Part shown: positions 14,996 to 22,830 of the stretch, one piece after another
Position numbering within the stretch: position 1 is the first letter of the stretch
Layout of the letters: every line of letters begins with the position of its first letter
Origin: Verrucomicrobiota bacterium
GTDB lineage: Bacteria; Verrucomicrobiota; Verrucomicrobiia; Limisphaerales; UBA1096
DNA length: 30,968 nt
NCBI GenBank assembly: GCA_003972865.1
Contig: QOAX01000257.1
Location: forward strand, 1-30,968
Reading direction: 5' to 3'
Translations under genes and position numbers: made by a program
The notes under the pieces: generated by a model
The model's input: the letters and a program-made list of their open reading frames with translations, nothing else
Database searches by the model: none
Told to the model about the DNA's origin: nothing

Positions 14996-17377
14996 ATGGC
15001 CGGTTGTGCCGACAATCCCGGCGTGTTGTTCCGCCCCGGCAGAGTGTTGGCGCTGGTGCTCGCCGTGCTGCTCATCGGCGCGGTGGTGGTGCTCTTCACC
15101 CCACGCGAGCAACCTCCCTCTCCCTCTCCCGCACCCAAGCCAGCCCAAGCCGGTGGGCTTGTCGATGAACAGGTGATGCAACAGGTCGCCGCCATCGAGG
15201 CCAAGCACCGCCATTGGGACGCCACCGTGTGGGCCGACGAGATGACCGCACGCCGGTACGGTGAGGTGGCGATTCAAATCTGGGACAACCTCCGGACCGG
15301 CGCCGACCCGTTTCAACTGCTCGGCGGCATGCCGTTTCGCGAGATGCAGCTTGGCCAGGCCCAGACGGCCGAGCCTTGGGAGTCGGGCATCCGCCGCGTC
15401 CGCCGGGCCAAGGGCGGGCCGGCCTGGTCCGCCGAGCAGTTCACCCAGGCGCTTGGCCGCTGGAAGGCCGCCGGCTGGCAACTCCAGCAGAGCGAGTGGC
15501 GGCATCGCCGGTTCGAACCACGCGCCGGCGGCGGGCCGAGGTCAGTCTTTTGGATTTCACTGCACCTCGTCAACGGTCCCTTGGCCAAGCGCGGCATCCT
15601 GCGCGGTGACATCACGGTGCAGTGGCAACCGGCCGAACTGACGCCGGAGACCCTGCCCCAGCCGGATCGTATCGACCTCACCGGACTCGAGTGGCTCGAG
15701 CGTACCGGTGCGCCAACATTCAACCCGGTCAGCCGGCAGGACATCGTCCCCAACGACGGCAACATTTTCATCGACCCGCTAATCCTGTACGACTTCAATA
15801 GCGACGGTAGGGTGGAGGTGATCCTAGGTTGCAAAAACCGCATCTACCGCAACCTCGGCGAAGGGCGCTTCAAGGCCGAGAAGCTTTGCCCGAAGTTCAG
15901 TGAAACCGTGTTCAACGTCACGCTTGAGGACTTGTCCGGCGACGGCGTGGTGGACGTGGTCGCCTGCGGGCACAAAGGCATTTATCTCATTGAAGGCCAG
16001 TCGGATGGGATGTTCCTAGGTGAGGCTAGGCTCGCTTGGCGGGCACCGGAAAAAGTGCTCGATCCAATGGTGATGACCACCGGCGACATCGACGGTGATG
16101 GCGATGCGGACCTGTGGTTGTCGCAGTACAAATTGCCTTACGTGAAGGGCCAAATGCCGACGCCGATTTACGACGCCAACGACGGATTCCCCGGCTACCT
16201 GCTGCTCAACGACGGCACCGGCCGGTTGACCGATGCCACCGCCGCCGCCGGGCTGGCAGCCAAGCGCCACCGCCGCTCGTACAGCGCATCGTTCGCGGAC
16301 ATCGACAACGACCGCGACCTGGATCTGGTCGTCGTCAGCGACTTCGCCGGTGTGGATCTTTACCTCAACGACGGCTCGGGCAAGTTCACGGACGCGACCG
16401 ATCGGCTCGTCGAGAATCATTACGGCTTCGGCATGGCGCACACCTTCGCCGACTACGACGCCGACGGCAAAATGGATTTGCTGATGATCGGGATGAACTC
16501 GTGGGCCGCCGAGCGGCTGCTATCGATGAAGCTCTCGGCACCGACGCACCAGCACTACACTGAGCGGTTGGATGATCTCACATTCGGCAACCGGCTTTAC
16601 TTCGGCGGCGGGAATAAATTTGAGCAGCGGCCGATGGGCGATCGCGTGGCCAACACCGGCTGGTCGTGGGGCGCGACGTCGTTTGACATGGACAACGACG
16701 GCGACACCGACCTCTTCATCGCCAACGGCCACAAGAGCCGCGAGTCGGTGAAAGACTACGAGCGGCAGTTTTGGTGCCACGACATTTACCACGCCACCTC
16801 CGAGCCGAATCCCGCGATGGAGGTTTACATCCGGGGCACATCCAGCCGGTTGTACGGTGCCGGCTACTCGTACGGCGGCTACGAGAAAAATCGGCTGCTG
16901 CTCAACCGCGAAAACAAGTCGCTCGATGATGTCGCATTCCTGATGAACGCCTCACACGAGATCGACTCGCGCAACGTCGCCAGTGGCGACATCGACGGCG
17001 ATGGGCGGCTTGACCTGTTTTTCACCCACTTTTCCGTCTGGCCCGAGCCGGGGTCGCAGGGGCTCCTGATGGCGCGCAACCTTTGGCCGGGCGACAACCG
17101 CTGGGTGGGCTTCCGACTGGCCCGCAGCGCCGACTGCCCGTCGCTCAACGGAACCAAGGTTCACCTTCGGGCCGGCGGGCGCGACCAGTGGCGTACCATC
17201 GTCAACGGCGACTCATACCGCTCGCAGCATGCGCCGATTGCCCACTTCGGCCTTGGCCAAGCGGCGGCGGTGGAGTTTGTCGAAATCCACTGGCCAAACG
17301 GCCAAACCACACGGATTGACGAGCCGCCGCTTGGCCAATATCACGCCGTACAGGCCGTCACGCCTCCGGCCGAATAA
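14996..17377 (+). CDS. FG-GAP/VCBS repeat protein with C-terminal ASPIC/UnbV domain (CRTAC1-like)
   Basis: 793 aa. A hydrophobic segment at about 15-34 (RVLALVLAVLLIGAVVVLFT) is an uncleaved anchor or signal, followed by a Pro/Ala-rich linker. Residues about 55-255 are an unrecognised domain with conserved-looking Trp. Seven Ca2+-loop repeats of the D-x-[DN]-x-D-G type follow at about 266 (DFNSDGRVEV), 314, 364 (DIDGDGDADL), 437, 487 (DYDADGKMDL), 564 (DMDNDGDTDL) and 665 (DIDGDGRLDL), forming an FG-GAP beta-propeller. The C-terminal about 700-785 is ASPIC/UnbV (NRWVGFRL ... GLGQAAAVEFVEIHWPNGQT). An extracytoplasmic location is inferred; the ligand is unknown. The 3' end overlaps convergent hemW by 20 bp. 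Confidence 0.88.
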   Translation: MAGCADNPGVLFRPGRVLALVLAVLLIGAVVVLFTPREQPPSPSPAPKPAQAGGLVDEQVMQQVAAIEAKHRHWDATVWADEMTARRYGEVAIQIWDNLRTGADPFQLLGGMPFREMQLGQAQTAEPWESGIRRVRRAKGGPAWSAEQFTQALGRWKAAGWQLQQSEWRHRRFEPRAGGGPRSVFWISLHLVNGPLAKRGILRGDITVQWQPAELTPETLPQPDRIDLTGLEWLERTGAPTFNPVSRQDIVPNDGNIFIDPLILYDFNSDGRVEVILGCKNRIYRNLGEGRFKAEKLCPKFSETVFNVTLEDLSGDGVVDVVACGHKGIYLIEGQSDGMFLGEARLAWRAPEKVLDPMVMTTGDIDGDGDADLWLSQYKLPYVKGQMPTPIYDANDGFPGYLLLNDGTGRLTDATAAAGLAAKRHRRSYSASFADIDNDRDLDLVVVSDFAGVDLYLNDGSGKFTDATDRLVENHYGFGMAHTFADYDADGKMDLLMIGMNSWAAERLLSMKLSAPTHQHYTERLDDLTFGNRLYFGGGNKFEQRPMGDRVANTGWSWGATSFDMDNDGDTDLFIANGHKSRESVKDYERQFWCHDIYHATSEPNPAMEVYIRGTSSRLYGAGYSYGGYEKNRLLLNRENKSLDDVAFLMNASHEIDSRNVASGDIDGDGRLDLFFTHFSVWPEPGSQGLLMARNLWPGDNRWVGFRLARSADCPSLNGTKVHLRAGGRDQWRTIVNGDSYRSQHAPIAHFGLGQAAAVEFVEIHWPNGQTTRIDEPPLGQYHAVQAVTPPAE
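15580..15589. repeat. Dispersed palindrome copy inside the FG-GAP gene
   Basis: CTTGGCCAAG followed by CGC, read in frame as Leu-Ala-Lys-Arg. Two further copies lie near the 3' end of this gene (17252-17261 and 17331-17338), both read Leu-Gly-Gln in the ASPIC domain. Confidence 0.75.
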
Positions 17378-18530
17378 ACCACTCGGCCACCGTGTCGGCG
17401 AAGCGCATCCCCAGCCGCGTGAGGTGGAATCGCTCGTCGCTGCGGATGCCCCAGTCGGAATCCACCGCCCGCTGCATGTCGCCGGCCCACTTGACGCGCA
17501 GGTCGTGGCCGGTGGTCTGCTCGAACAACCCGAACGGCCAACCGGCATTCATTCGCAGGCCGAACGCCGCCGTCTCGCCGGCGCTGGCCAGGGGCGAAAG
17601 TTGCTCGACCGACTCGTGCGCCCGTTGGCCAAGCGCAAGCTGCTGACAGTAGCGCTCAGTGTTGGCGACGTTGCGGATGCGGCGGCCATCGACGTAGCCG
17701 GTCGCGCTTGGGCCAAGCGCCTGACACGCGCCGCCGCGCCAGTAGTTGACGTTGTGGCGGCAGGCGTGCGATGGCAGATCGGCGCTTGGCTCGCCGTCGT
17801 GCCGCGCGAAGTTGGCCACCTCGTATTGCGTGAAGCCGCCGGAGGCGGCGGTGTCGATCAGCTCGTCGTACATCGCGCAGGCCAACTCGTCATCCACGTC
17901 GAACTCGCCCGCCTGCAGTTGCTCGTAAAGCGGCGTGTCCTCCTCGTAGATCACCTCGTAACAGGAGAGGTGTTCGCTGCCCATCGCGATCGCCTCGGCC
18001 ATGGTGGCTTTCCAGATTGCCATCGTCTGGCCGGGGATGGCGAACATGAGGTCGAGGTTGATGTTGTCGAAGCCGGCGGCACGCAGCCGGTCGAACGACT
18101 TGAACACCATCCCGCGCGAGTGGATCCGGCCAAGCCGGTCGAGCAAGCCCTCGTCGAGCGACTGCACGCCCATCGAGATACGGTTCACGCCGTGCCCGCG
18201 AAGGAGCCGGGCTTTCTCCGTCGAGACGGTGGCGGGGTTGCACTCGACCGTCCACTCGTCGGCGCCGAGCAGGTCGAGCCGCTCCATCGCCTCAAGGAGG
18301 CGCCGCCACTGGGCCGTGCTGAGCAGCGACGGCGTGCCGCCGCCGAAGAAAATCGTCCGGGGTTTGAGCGACGGGGCGACCAGTTCCATCTCGCGGATCA
18401 GCGCATCGACGTAGCGGTTCATCTGCCCTCCGCTGGAGGGCTCGGAGAAAAAAGCGCAGTACTCGCACTTGGCCGCGCAAAACGGCACGTGCACGTAAAG
18501 ACTGCGAACAGGTGTGTGGGACGCGCTCAT
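17358..18530 (-). CDS. hemW: HemW-like radical SAM heme chaperone
   Basis: 390 aa from the ATG at 18530; an in-frame TTG at 18545, directly after the upstream gene's stop and 8 nt from an AAGG, is an alternative. SLYVHVPFCAAKCEYCAFF carries the CxxxCxxC cluster motif plus the extra Cys/Phe context of the HemN/HemW family. FFGGGTPSLL is the SAM-binding GGGTPS motif, then ECNPATVS, GVNRISMGVQSLDEGLLDRL and LDLMFAIPGQT. The HemN_C region ends the protein (RLGMRFADTVAEWFI). Bacterial HemW binds heme and is proposed to insert it into respiratory proteins, distinct from the oxygen-independent coproporphyrinogen oxidase HemN. The short leader lacking the HemN N-terminal extension favours HemW. Its 3' end overlaps the convergent FG-GAP gene by 20 bp. 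Confidence 0.88.
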   Translation of the reverse strand: MSASHTPVRSLYVHVPFCAAKCEYCAFFSEPSSGGQMNRYVDALIREMELVAPSLKPRTIFFGGGTPSLLSTAQWRRLLEAMERLDLLGADEWTVECNPATVSTEKARLLRGHGVNRISMGVQSLDEGLLDRLGRIHSRGMVFKSFDRLRAAGFDNINLDLMFAIPGQTMAIWKATMAEAIAMGSEHLSCYEVIYEEDTPLYEQLQAGEFDVDDELACAMYDELIDTAASGGFTQYEVANFARHDGEPSADLPSHACRHNVNYWRGGACQALGPSATGYVDGRRIRNVANTERYCQQLALGQRAHESVEQLSPLASAGETAAFGLRMNAGWPFGLFEQTTGHDLRVKWAGDMQRAVDSDWGIRSDERFHLTRLGMRFADTVAEWFIRPEA

Positions 18531-18545
18531 GAAAAGCGCGTTCAA

Positions 18546-18746
18546 TCAGGAAGCCTTGCGCTTCCGGACATAGTCCATGGCGGAGACCACACCGGCCCCG
18601 AGGGCAAAAATGACCGTGGCCGTTGCGACTCCGATGCCGATGCCGATACCCATTTCCATGTAGATTGCCACCAAGGCAATATCCATCATCTGGGCGGCGC
18701 CAAGCACGCCCCCAGCCAGGACAACTATGAGAATACCCCAAAACAT
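18546..18746 (-). CDS. Small membrane protein, unknown function
   Basis: 66 aa with two hydrophobic segments, 2-18 (FWGILIVVLAGGVLGAA) and 24-58 (ALVAIYMEMGIGIGIGVATA onward), and a basic C-terminus (YVRKRKAS). The Gly-Ile-Gly-Ile-Gly-Ile-Gly tract is encoded by repeated GGCATCGG-type hexamers. GGGTGA lies about 7 nt before the ATG, a plausible ribosome site. It ends 15 bp before the hemW ATG, so the two could be one operon. I do not recognise the family. The codon pattern and membrane profile favour a real gene over a chance frame. Confidence 0.55.
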   Translation of the reverse strand: MFWGILIVVLAGGVLGAAQMMDIALVAIYMEMGIGIGIGVATATVIFALGAGVVSAMDYVRKRKAS

Positions 18747-18793
18747 GATTCACCCGGCATTTCGCCGGAGGGGCAAACTAACCTCTCTGGGTT

Positions 18794-18807
18794 CGCTAGG
18801 CCAAGCG
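18794..18807. repeat. One-mismatch palindrome copy in divergent region
   Basis: CGCTAGGCCAAGCG differs from CGCTTGGCCAAGCG at one base. It lies between the 66-aa gene and the aminopeptidase-like gene, directly beside an AT-rich promoter-like stretch. Confidence 0.5.
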
Positions 18808-18832
18808 ATTTCTAGTTTGATTTTCTATTTAT

Positions 18833-18860
18833 TTGTTTTTTTTGCGTAATTTGTTATTAT
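18833..18860 (+). promoter_or_regulatory. Candidate promoter of aminopeptidase-like gene
   Basis: TTGTTT (18833-18838) and TATTAT (18855-18860) with 16-bp spacing lie in a markedly AT-rich island about 40 bp before the ATG at 18902. Nothing else in the 155-bp divergent gap looks more like a promoter for the plus strand. Confidence 0.35.
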
Positions 18861-18901
18861 ATCTCAGCGGCCACGCATACTTTGGGTATCACACTCTTTT
18901 T

Positions 18902-20041
18902 ATGGATTTACCACATTTCCCCCCGTTCTGTCTCGCTCGCCTGTTGCGCAACACGTTCCACCCCAGACCGGGCGAGCGTATCTGCATTCTCATCGACCTG
19001 CCCGAACTCGGCTTGGCCAATGGCTGGGCGTTCCTCGGCGACGAGCGATTCTCCATCCAACGCCACGCGCATGACTCGTTTTACAAGGCGCTGCACGACG
19101 GCGTGATGACCGAGCTTGGCCTGGTTGGAGGCGAGTTTTTCGCCTACCAGGAAACCGACGGCAGCAACCTCGACCTGCCGGACCGCGCCGTCGCGCCGGA
19201 CGGCGGGGAAGTGAGCCTCGAGCGCGAGGTTTATCCCAGCTACGACATCATCCTCTGTATCTCGACCCACTCCGCCACCGCGCCGCTGACCGCCTTGGCC
19301 AAGCGGCACGGCTTTCGCGGGGCGACGCTGCACGGCGTGAACGACATCATCCTCCGCAGCGGCTTGGCGGTGGACTACAACGAGGTCAGCCGCGACGCCG
19401 AAAAACTGCGCCTCGCGCTGACGTGGGCCGACCATTTCGAAATTGACTTTGCGCTCGTTGACGACACGCACACGCTTCGGCTCGAGTGCGGACGGCAGGA
19501 GGCGCAAAAGAGCCACGGCATCTGCCTCGCCGACGAGCCGGACGTCGCCAACCTCCCCGCCGGCGAGGTGTACTTCGTGCCGACCGGCGGCCAAGGCGCG
19601 TTCCCGATGCAGTACGCCGACGGCACGCTTGGCCTGGAGCAGGTCTCCGGCGGCCGTATCACCGGCGCCACGCTGATCTGCGGCGACCAAGCGGTCATCG
19701 ACGCGCACAACGCCAAGCTGGCCGACGACCCGGTCACCGGCGAACTCTGCGAACTCGGCTTCGGCACTCAGGTATTGCCGGTGTCCGGCCGCGACATTCA
19801 GGACGAGAAAATCCTCGGCACCATGCATGTCGCCACCGGCCGCAGCGACCACCTCGGCGGCAACTTGACACCCGACAAGTTCGCCAAGGCGCAAAACGCC
19901 ACGCACGACGACATCCTTTTTTCACCAAGCAAAACGCCCGACATCACCGTCACCCAGGTACGAATGCACCGCGACGGCGACTCGATCGTCGTGCTCGAGA
20001 ACTACCAACCGGCCAAGCATCTCCTCCGGGCGCTCGGCTGA
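18902..20041 (+). CDS. M29-type (thermophilic) aminopeptidase-like metallopeptidase
   Basis: 379 aa from the first ATG at 18902; an upstream in-frame TTG would add 23 residues lying over the AT-rich promoter island. The C-terminal half carries the M29 metal-site pattern. Glu222 is in LPAGEVYFVP, Glu284 in LCELGFGT, His309 in ILGTMHVATGR, and His335-x-Asp337 in NATHDDILF. Family members are two-metal, broad-specificity leucyl-type aminopeptidases of the cytoplasm. The active-site Tyr that usually follows the first His is not obvious (ATGRSDHLGG), so activity may differ. There is no signal peptide. Two palindrome copies lie inside, read as Leu-Ala-Asn (19013) and Leu-Ala-Lys-Arg (19295). The next gene starts 48 bp downstream on the same strand. 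Confidence 0.72.
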   Translation: MDLPHFPPFCLARLLRNTFHPRPGERICILIDLPELGLANGWAFLGDERFSIQRHAHDSFYKALHDGVMTELGLVGGEFFAYQETDGSNLDLPDRAVAPDGGEVSLEREVYPSYDIILCISTHSATAPLTALAKRHGFRGATLHGVNDIILRSGLAVDYNEVSRDAEKLRLALTWADHFEIDFALVDDTHTLRLECGRQEAQKSHGICLADEPDVANLPAGEVYFVPTGGQGAFPMQYADGTLGLEQVSGGRITGATLICGDQAVIDAHNAKLADDPVTGELCELGFGTQVLPVSGRDIQDEKILGTMHVATGRSDHLGGNLTPDKFAKAQNATHDDILFSPSKTPDITVTQVRMHRDGDSIVVLENYQPAKHLLRALG

Positions 20042-20089
20042 GATGGGTTTACTTTTGCCGAAAGCCACTTACCCTTTGCCTCACACGTC

Positions 20090-20878
20090 ATGCGTTTACT
20101 CATTTGCATTCTCACATTGGCCGGCTTCACAACCGGGGAACTCACTGCCGCGGACAAAAAACCGCTGCGTGCACTGCTGATCACCGGCGGTTGCTGTCAC
20201 GATTACGCCACGCAAAAAGACCTACTCAAGCAGGGACTCGAGGCGAGACTCAACATCGTCGTCGATCACGTGCATTCGCCCGACAAAAGCACCAACCCGC
20301 CGTTGGCCATCTTTGGCAACCCCGACTACGCCAAGGGCTACGACGTGGTGATCCACGACGAATGCGCCGCCGCCCAGACTGACCCCAAGGTCATCGCCGG
20401 CGTACTTGCGCCGCACCGCCACGGCATCCCCGGCGTGAACCTCCATTGCGCCATGCACTCGTACCGATTCGGCGACTTCCGCAAACCCGTCAAGGCCGGC
20501 GCGGCCAACGCCAAGTGGTATGAGTACATCGGCGTTCAATCCACTGGCCACGGCCCAAAGACACCGATCGCGATCGCGTTCGAGAACAACGTGCCGTACA
20601 TCACCAAGGGCATCAATAACTGGACGACAGGCAACGAAGAACTTTACAACAACGTGCAGGTGCTCCCCAACACCAAGGTCGTCGCGCGCGGGACGCAGGG
20701 CAAAAGCAAGGCCGTCGTCGCGTGGACGAATGACTACAACGGCACCCGTGTCTTCAGCACCTCCATCGGCCACAACAACTTCACCGTCGCCGACCCGCGT
20801 TACCTTGACTTCGTCGCGCGCGGACTACTCTGGGCCGTCAAGCGCGAGGATGCGCCGATCAAAAAGGCGGACAAATAA
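20090..20878 (+). CDS. Secreted ThuA-like domain protein
   Basis: 262 aa. MRLLICILTLAGFTTGELTA followed by ADKK is a Sec signal peptide. The mature protein is a ThuA-like, class I glutamine amidotransferase-like fold: RALLITGGCCHDYATQKDLL opens it, and VVIHDE, IPGVNLHCAMHSYR, NNVPYITKGIN, EELYNNVQVLPNTKVVARG and RVFSTSIGHNN...DFVARGLLWAV follow the family order. ThuA was linked to trehalose utilisation in rhizobia, and in PVC bacteria the domain is common in secreted sugar-related proteins. The catalytic role is unproven. It ends 4 bp before the methyltransferase ATG, so the two are probably co-translated despite different compartments. Confidence 0.85.
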   Translation: MRLLICILTLAGFTTGELTAADKKPLRALLITGGCCHDYATQKDLLKQGLEARLNIVVDHVHSPDKSTNPPLAIFGNPDYAKGYDVVIHDECAAAQTDPKVIAGVLAPHRHGIPGVNLHCAMHSYRFGDFRKPVKAGAANAKWYEYIGVQSTGHGPKTPIAIAFENNVPYITKGINNWTTGNEELYNNVQVLPNTKVVARGTQGKSKAVVAWTNDYNGTRVFSTSIGHNNFTVADPRYLDFVARGLLWAVKREDAPIKKADK

Positions 20879-20882
20879 CGCG

Positions 20883-21644
20883 ATGGCCGGGGGGGGTTAC
20901 GAGACCGCCAAGGCGCTTTCCGAGTACCTGCTGTTTCACTACGGCAAACCGGAGCAGGTGTTGCCATGGGACTTCGGGCCAAGCGATGCGCTCGACTACC
21001 CCACCCGCTGTGTCAGCGAATGCGTCGCCGCCGACCGGCTCGGAGTCAACGCCCGCGCGCTCGATCTCGGCTGCGCCGTCGGCCGCTCGACCTTCGAACT
21101 CGCCCGGCACTGCACCGAAGCCATCGGCATCGACCTGTCCGAAAGCTTCATCGCCGCCGCCAGCCAACTGCAGCGCGAGGGGCAACTCGACTACTCATTC
21201 GCCGTCGAGGGCGAGCTTGGCCAAGCGGCCGTCGCCGAGGTGCCAAGCGGCATTGACCACGCTCGCGTGAGTTTCGAGCAGGGTGACGCCACGTTTCTGC
21301 GGGATGGCCTTGGCCAATTCGATGTCTTGCTGATGGCCAACCTCATCGACCGCCTGCCCTGCCCGGCCAAGTGCCTCGAGCAACTCCCCGACCTTGTTGC
21401 CACCGGGGGTCAACTGATCATCGCTTCTCCCTGCACTTGGCTCGAGGACTACACGCCCAAGGCCGAGTGGCTCGGTGGCACTGAGCGCCTTGGCCAAGCG
21501 CGGCAAACCCTCGACACCCTCCGCGACCTCCTCGCGCCCGACTTCACGCTGGACGGCGAATGGAACCTCCCGTTCCTCATCCGCGAGCACGCCCGCAAAT
21601 ACCAGTGGAGCGTTGCCCAAGCCACTCGCTGGCTCCGCCGATAA
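20883..21644 (+). CDS. SAM-dependent methyltransferase, 4-mercaptohistidine N1-methyltransferase type (OvoA C-terminal-like)
   Basis: 253 aa from the ATG at 20883. YETAKALSEYLLFHYGKPEQ, LPWDFGPSDALDYPTRCVSE and ARALDLGCAVGRSTFELARH (motif I) match my memory of the methyltransferase half of OvoA, which N-methylates the mercaptohistidine product in ovothiol A synthesis. FEQGDATFLRDGLGQFDVLL, MANLIDRLPCPAKCLEQLP, GGQLIIASPCTWLEDYTPKA and PFLIREHARKYQWSVAQAT support this over a generic methyltransferase. It stands alone: the sulfoxide synthase half is absent from the window. An eight-G run lies just after the start codon (Met-Ala-Gly-Gly-Gly). Three palindrome copies lie inside, all read Leu-Gly-Gln. 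It ends 2 bp from the convergent ankyrin gene. Confidence 0.85.
   Translation: MAGGGYETAKALSEYLLFHYGKPEQVLPWDFGPSDALDYPTRCVSECVAADRLGVNARALDLGCAVGRSTFELARHCTEAIGIDLSESFIAAASQLQREGQLDYSFAVEGELGQAAVAEVPSGIDHARVSFEQGDATFLRDGLGQFDVLLMANLIDRLPCPAKCLEQLPDLVATGGQLIIASPCTWLEDYTPKAEWLGGTERLGQARQTLDTLRDLLAPDFTLDGEWNLPFLIREHARKYQWSVAQATRWLRR
21215..21226. repeat. Perfect 12-bp palindrome inside the methyltransferase gene
   Basis: GCTTGGCCAAGC, read Leu-Gly-Gln-Ala. Further copies at 21310-21317 (TTGGCCAA) and 21489-21498 (CTTGGCCAAG) make this the densest coding cluster: three exact cores within 281 bp. Confidence 0.8.
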
Positions 21645-21646
21645 AC

Positions 21647-22705
21647 TCAATCCGCGAATTTGACCCGATAAAAGCCCATTGGTTGCTCGAGGTCTTTTTG
21701 GACGGCGTAGCTCCGGGTTGGGGATTCCAGCTTGACGATTTCCCTGGTTTCCCATTCGCGGAGATTCGGACTGTAACTCACCTCGTACCGCTCACCGACG
21801 AGCCCTTCGATTTCGACCGTCAACTGCCCCTCGCCGCGGCGAATCTTCATCACCGGCGGAGCAGCTTTTTCGATCATCGTGATAATTTCCGGCACACCCC
21901 TTGAGCGGGCGAAGAACAAAACGGACTGGCCATAATCCGTCTCCACCGAGACATCCACACCGGTTGATATAAGAAACTCCACCATTTTCGTTAGCTTGTG
22001 GTAAACCGCCGTATGGAGATGCGTCCAACCAGCCTCTCCTCTCACGTTAACGTCCCCGCCGATTTTGATGATGAGAATGCTTAAATCCTCCCTTTCAGCC
22101 TCAACGGCCCGGGTCAGCACACCATCCAAGCTCCCCAACGGCCACAGCAGTTGAATTACAATCTCCTCATCCCCATCGATGAATTTCTCGTAAAAAGCAT
22201 GGATTTCGTTTATGGCATCAACTCCCGTATCCAAATCGACGAAATATTTGAGTGTTTCATAATGCCTGTTCACCGCCGCCAGAAGCGCGGCTTCCCCTCC
22301 ATGGGCAACGACATCCACACCTTGGCTCACCAACAGTTTCACCGCATCCAAATGCCCACCTGCTGCGGCTAATTTTAACGATCTCTCACCATACTTTTCG
22401 ATGTCCGCACCTGAATCGATCAACAGTGCCATGACTTCGACATGGCCATTTCCAGAAGCAAACCCAAGAGGCGTGGTGCCGGGCAAATCCAAATTAAAAG
22501 GATTGAACTCATCATTAACATCCACGCCTTTATCCAGTTGTTTTTGGACTTTCGCCAAGTTCCCAGCCTCTGCATATTTCCAGATACCTGTTGGTTTAAA
22601 CCAATCAGAAGAGTCGAGATCAAAATCAAAGGATTGGCTAAAACCTGAAGGTATCGCTGTGAAACAAAGCACCGCTGCAATTGTTTTTATCAGTATCTTT
22701 TTCAT
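21647..22705 (-). CDS. Secreted ankyrin-repeat protein with C-terminal PVC-type module
   Basis: 352 aa. MKKILIKTIAAVLCFTAIPS then GFSQ is a Sec signal peptide with a site near FSQS. Ankyrin repeats run from about 40 to 280: GIWKYAEAGNLAKVQKQLDK, TTPLGFASGNGHVEVMALLI, RSLKLAAAGGHLDAVKLLVS and WTHLHTAVYHKLTKMVEFLI are the clearest, with degenerate units between. The C-terminal 65 residues (LTVEIEGLVGERYEVSYSPN, then LREWETR and MGFYRVKFAD) match a short beta-rich module often seen at the ends of verrucomicrobial secreted proteins. AGGA lies about 8 nt before the start. The gene is visibly poorer in GC than its neighbours and lacks the dispersed palindrome. A protein-binding role in the periplasm or outside the cell is inferred. 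Confidence 0.86.
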   Translation of the reverse strand: MKKILIKTIAAVLCFTAIPSGFSQSFDFDLDSSDWFKPTGIWKYAEAGNLAKVQKQLDKGVDVNDEFNPFNLDLPGTTPLGFASGNGHVEVMALLIDSGADIEKYGERSLKLAAAGGHLDAVKLLVSQGVDVVAHGGEAALLAAVNRHYETLKYFVDLDTGVDAINEIHAFYEKFIDGDEEIVIQLLWPLGSLDGVLTRAVEAEREDLSILIIKIGGDVNVRGEAGWTHLHTAVYHKLTKMVEFLISTGVDVSVETDYGQSVLFFARSRGVPEIITMIEKAAPPVMKIRRGEGQLTVEIEGLVGERYEVSYSPNLREWETREIVKLESPTRSYAVQKDLEQPMGFYRVKFAD

Positions 22706-22742
22706 TGCATTTCCTCATGCGGCCGCCGCACCACGCTTGGGC

Positions 22743-22762
22743 CAGTGCAAAAAATAGCACTG
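22743..22762. other. Small hairpin upstream of ankyrin gene
   Basis: CAGTGC and GCACTG form a 6-bp stem with an 8-nt A-rich loop, 38 bp before the ankyrin start. It could lie in the 5' leader or be an operator-like inverted repeat. Confidence 0.3.
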
Positions 22763-22779
22763 ATTCACCAAAAACCGGT

Positions 22780-22796
22780 CATTGATAAAATCAATG
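22780..22796. other. Inverted repeat in PQQ/ankyrin divergent region
   Basis: CATTGAT-AAA-ATCAATG is a perfect 7-bp inverted repeat with a 3-bp centre. Its AT-richness and position in a divergent promoter region fit a regulator site, but no cognate regulator is visible. Confidence 0.35.
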
Positions 22797-22830
22797 GCAA
22801 TATCGACTGAATCGATGGCCGCCACCGCCC

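Noticed and set aside
14915..15505. 197-codon N-terminal extension of the glyS frame
   Set aside because: It is antisense to the start of the FG-GAP gene, has no family similarity, and the GlyRS family begins at the ATG at 14914.
18754..18768. CCGGC-ATTTC-GCCGG hairpin upstream of the 66-aa gene
   Set aside because: A 5-bp GC stem is expected by chance in this composition and shows no further support.
17229..18815. Plus-strand 528-codon frame across hemW
   Set aside because: Antisense of hemW; the minus-strand protein has the radical SAM cysteine motif.
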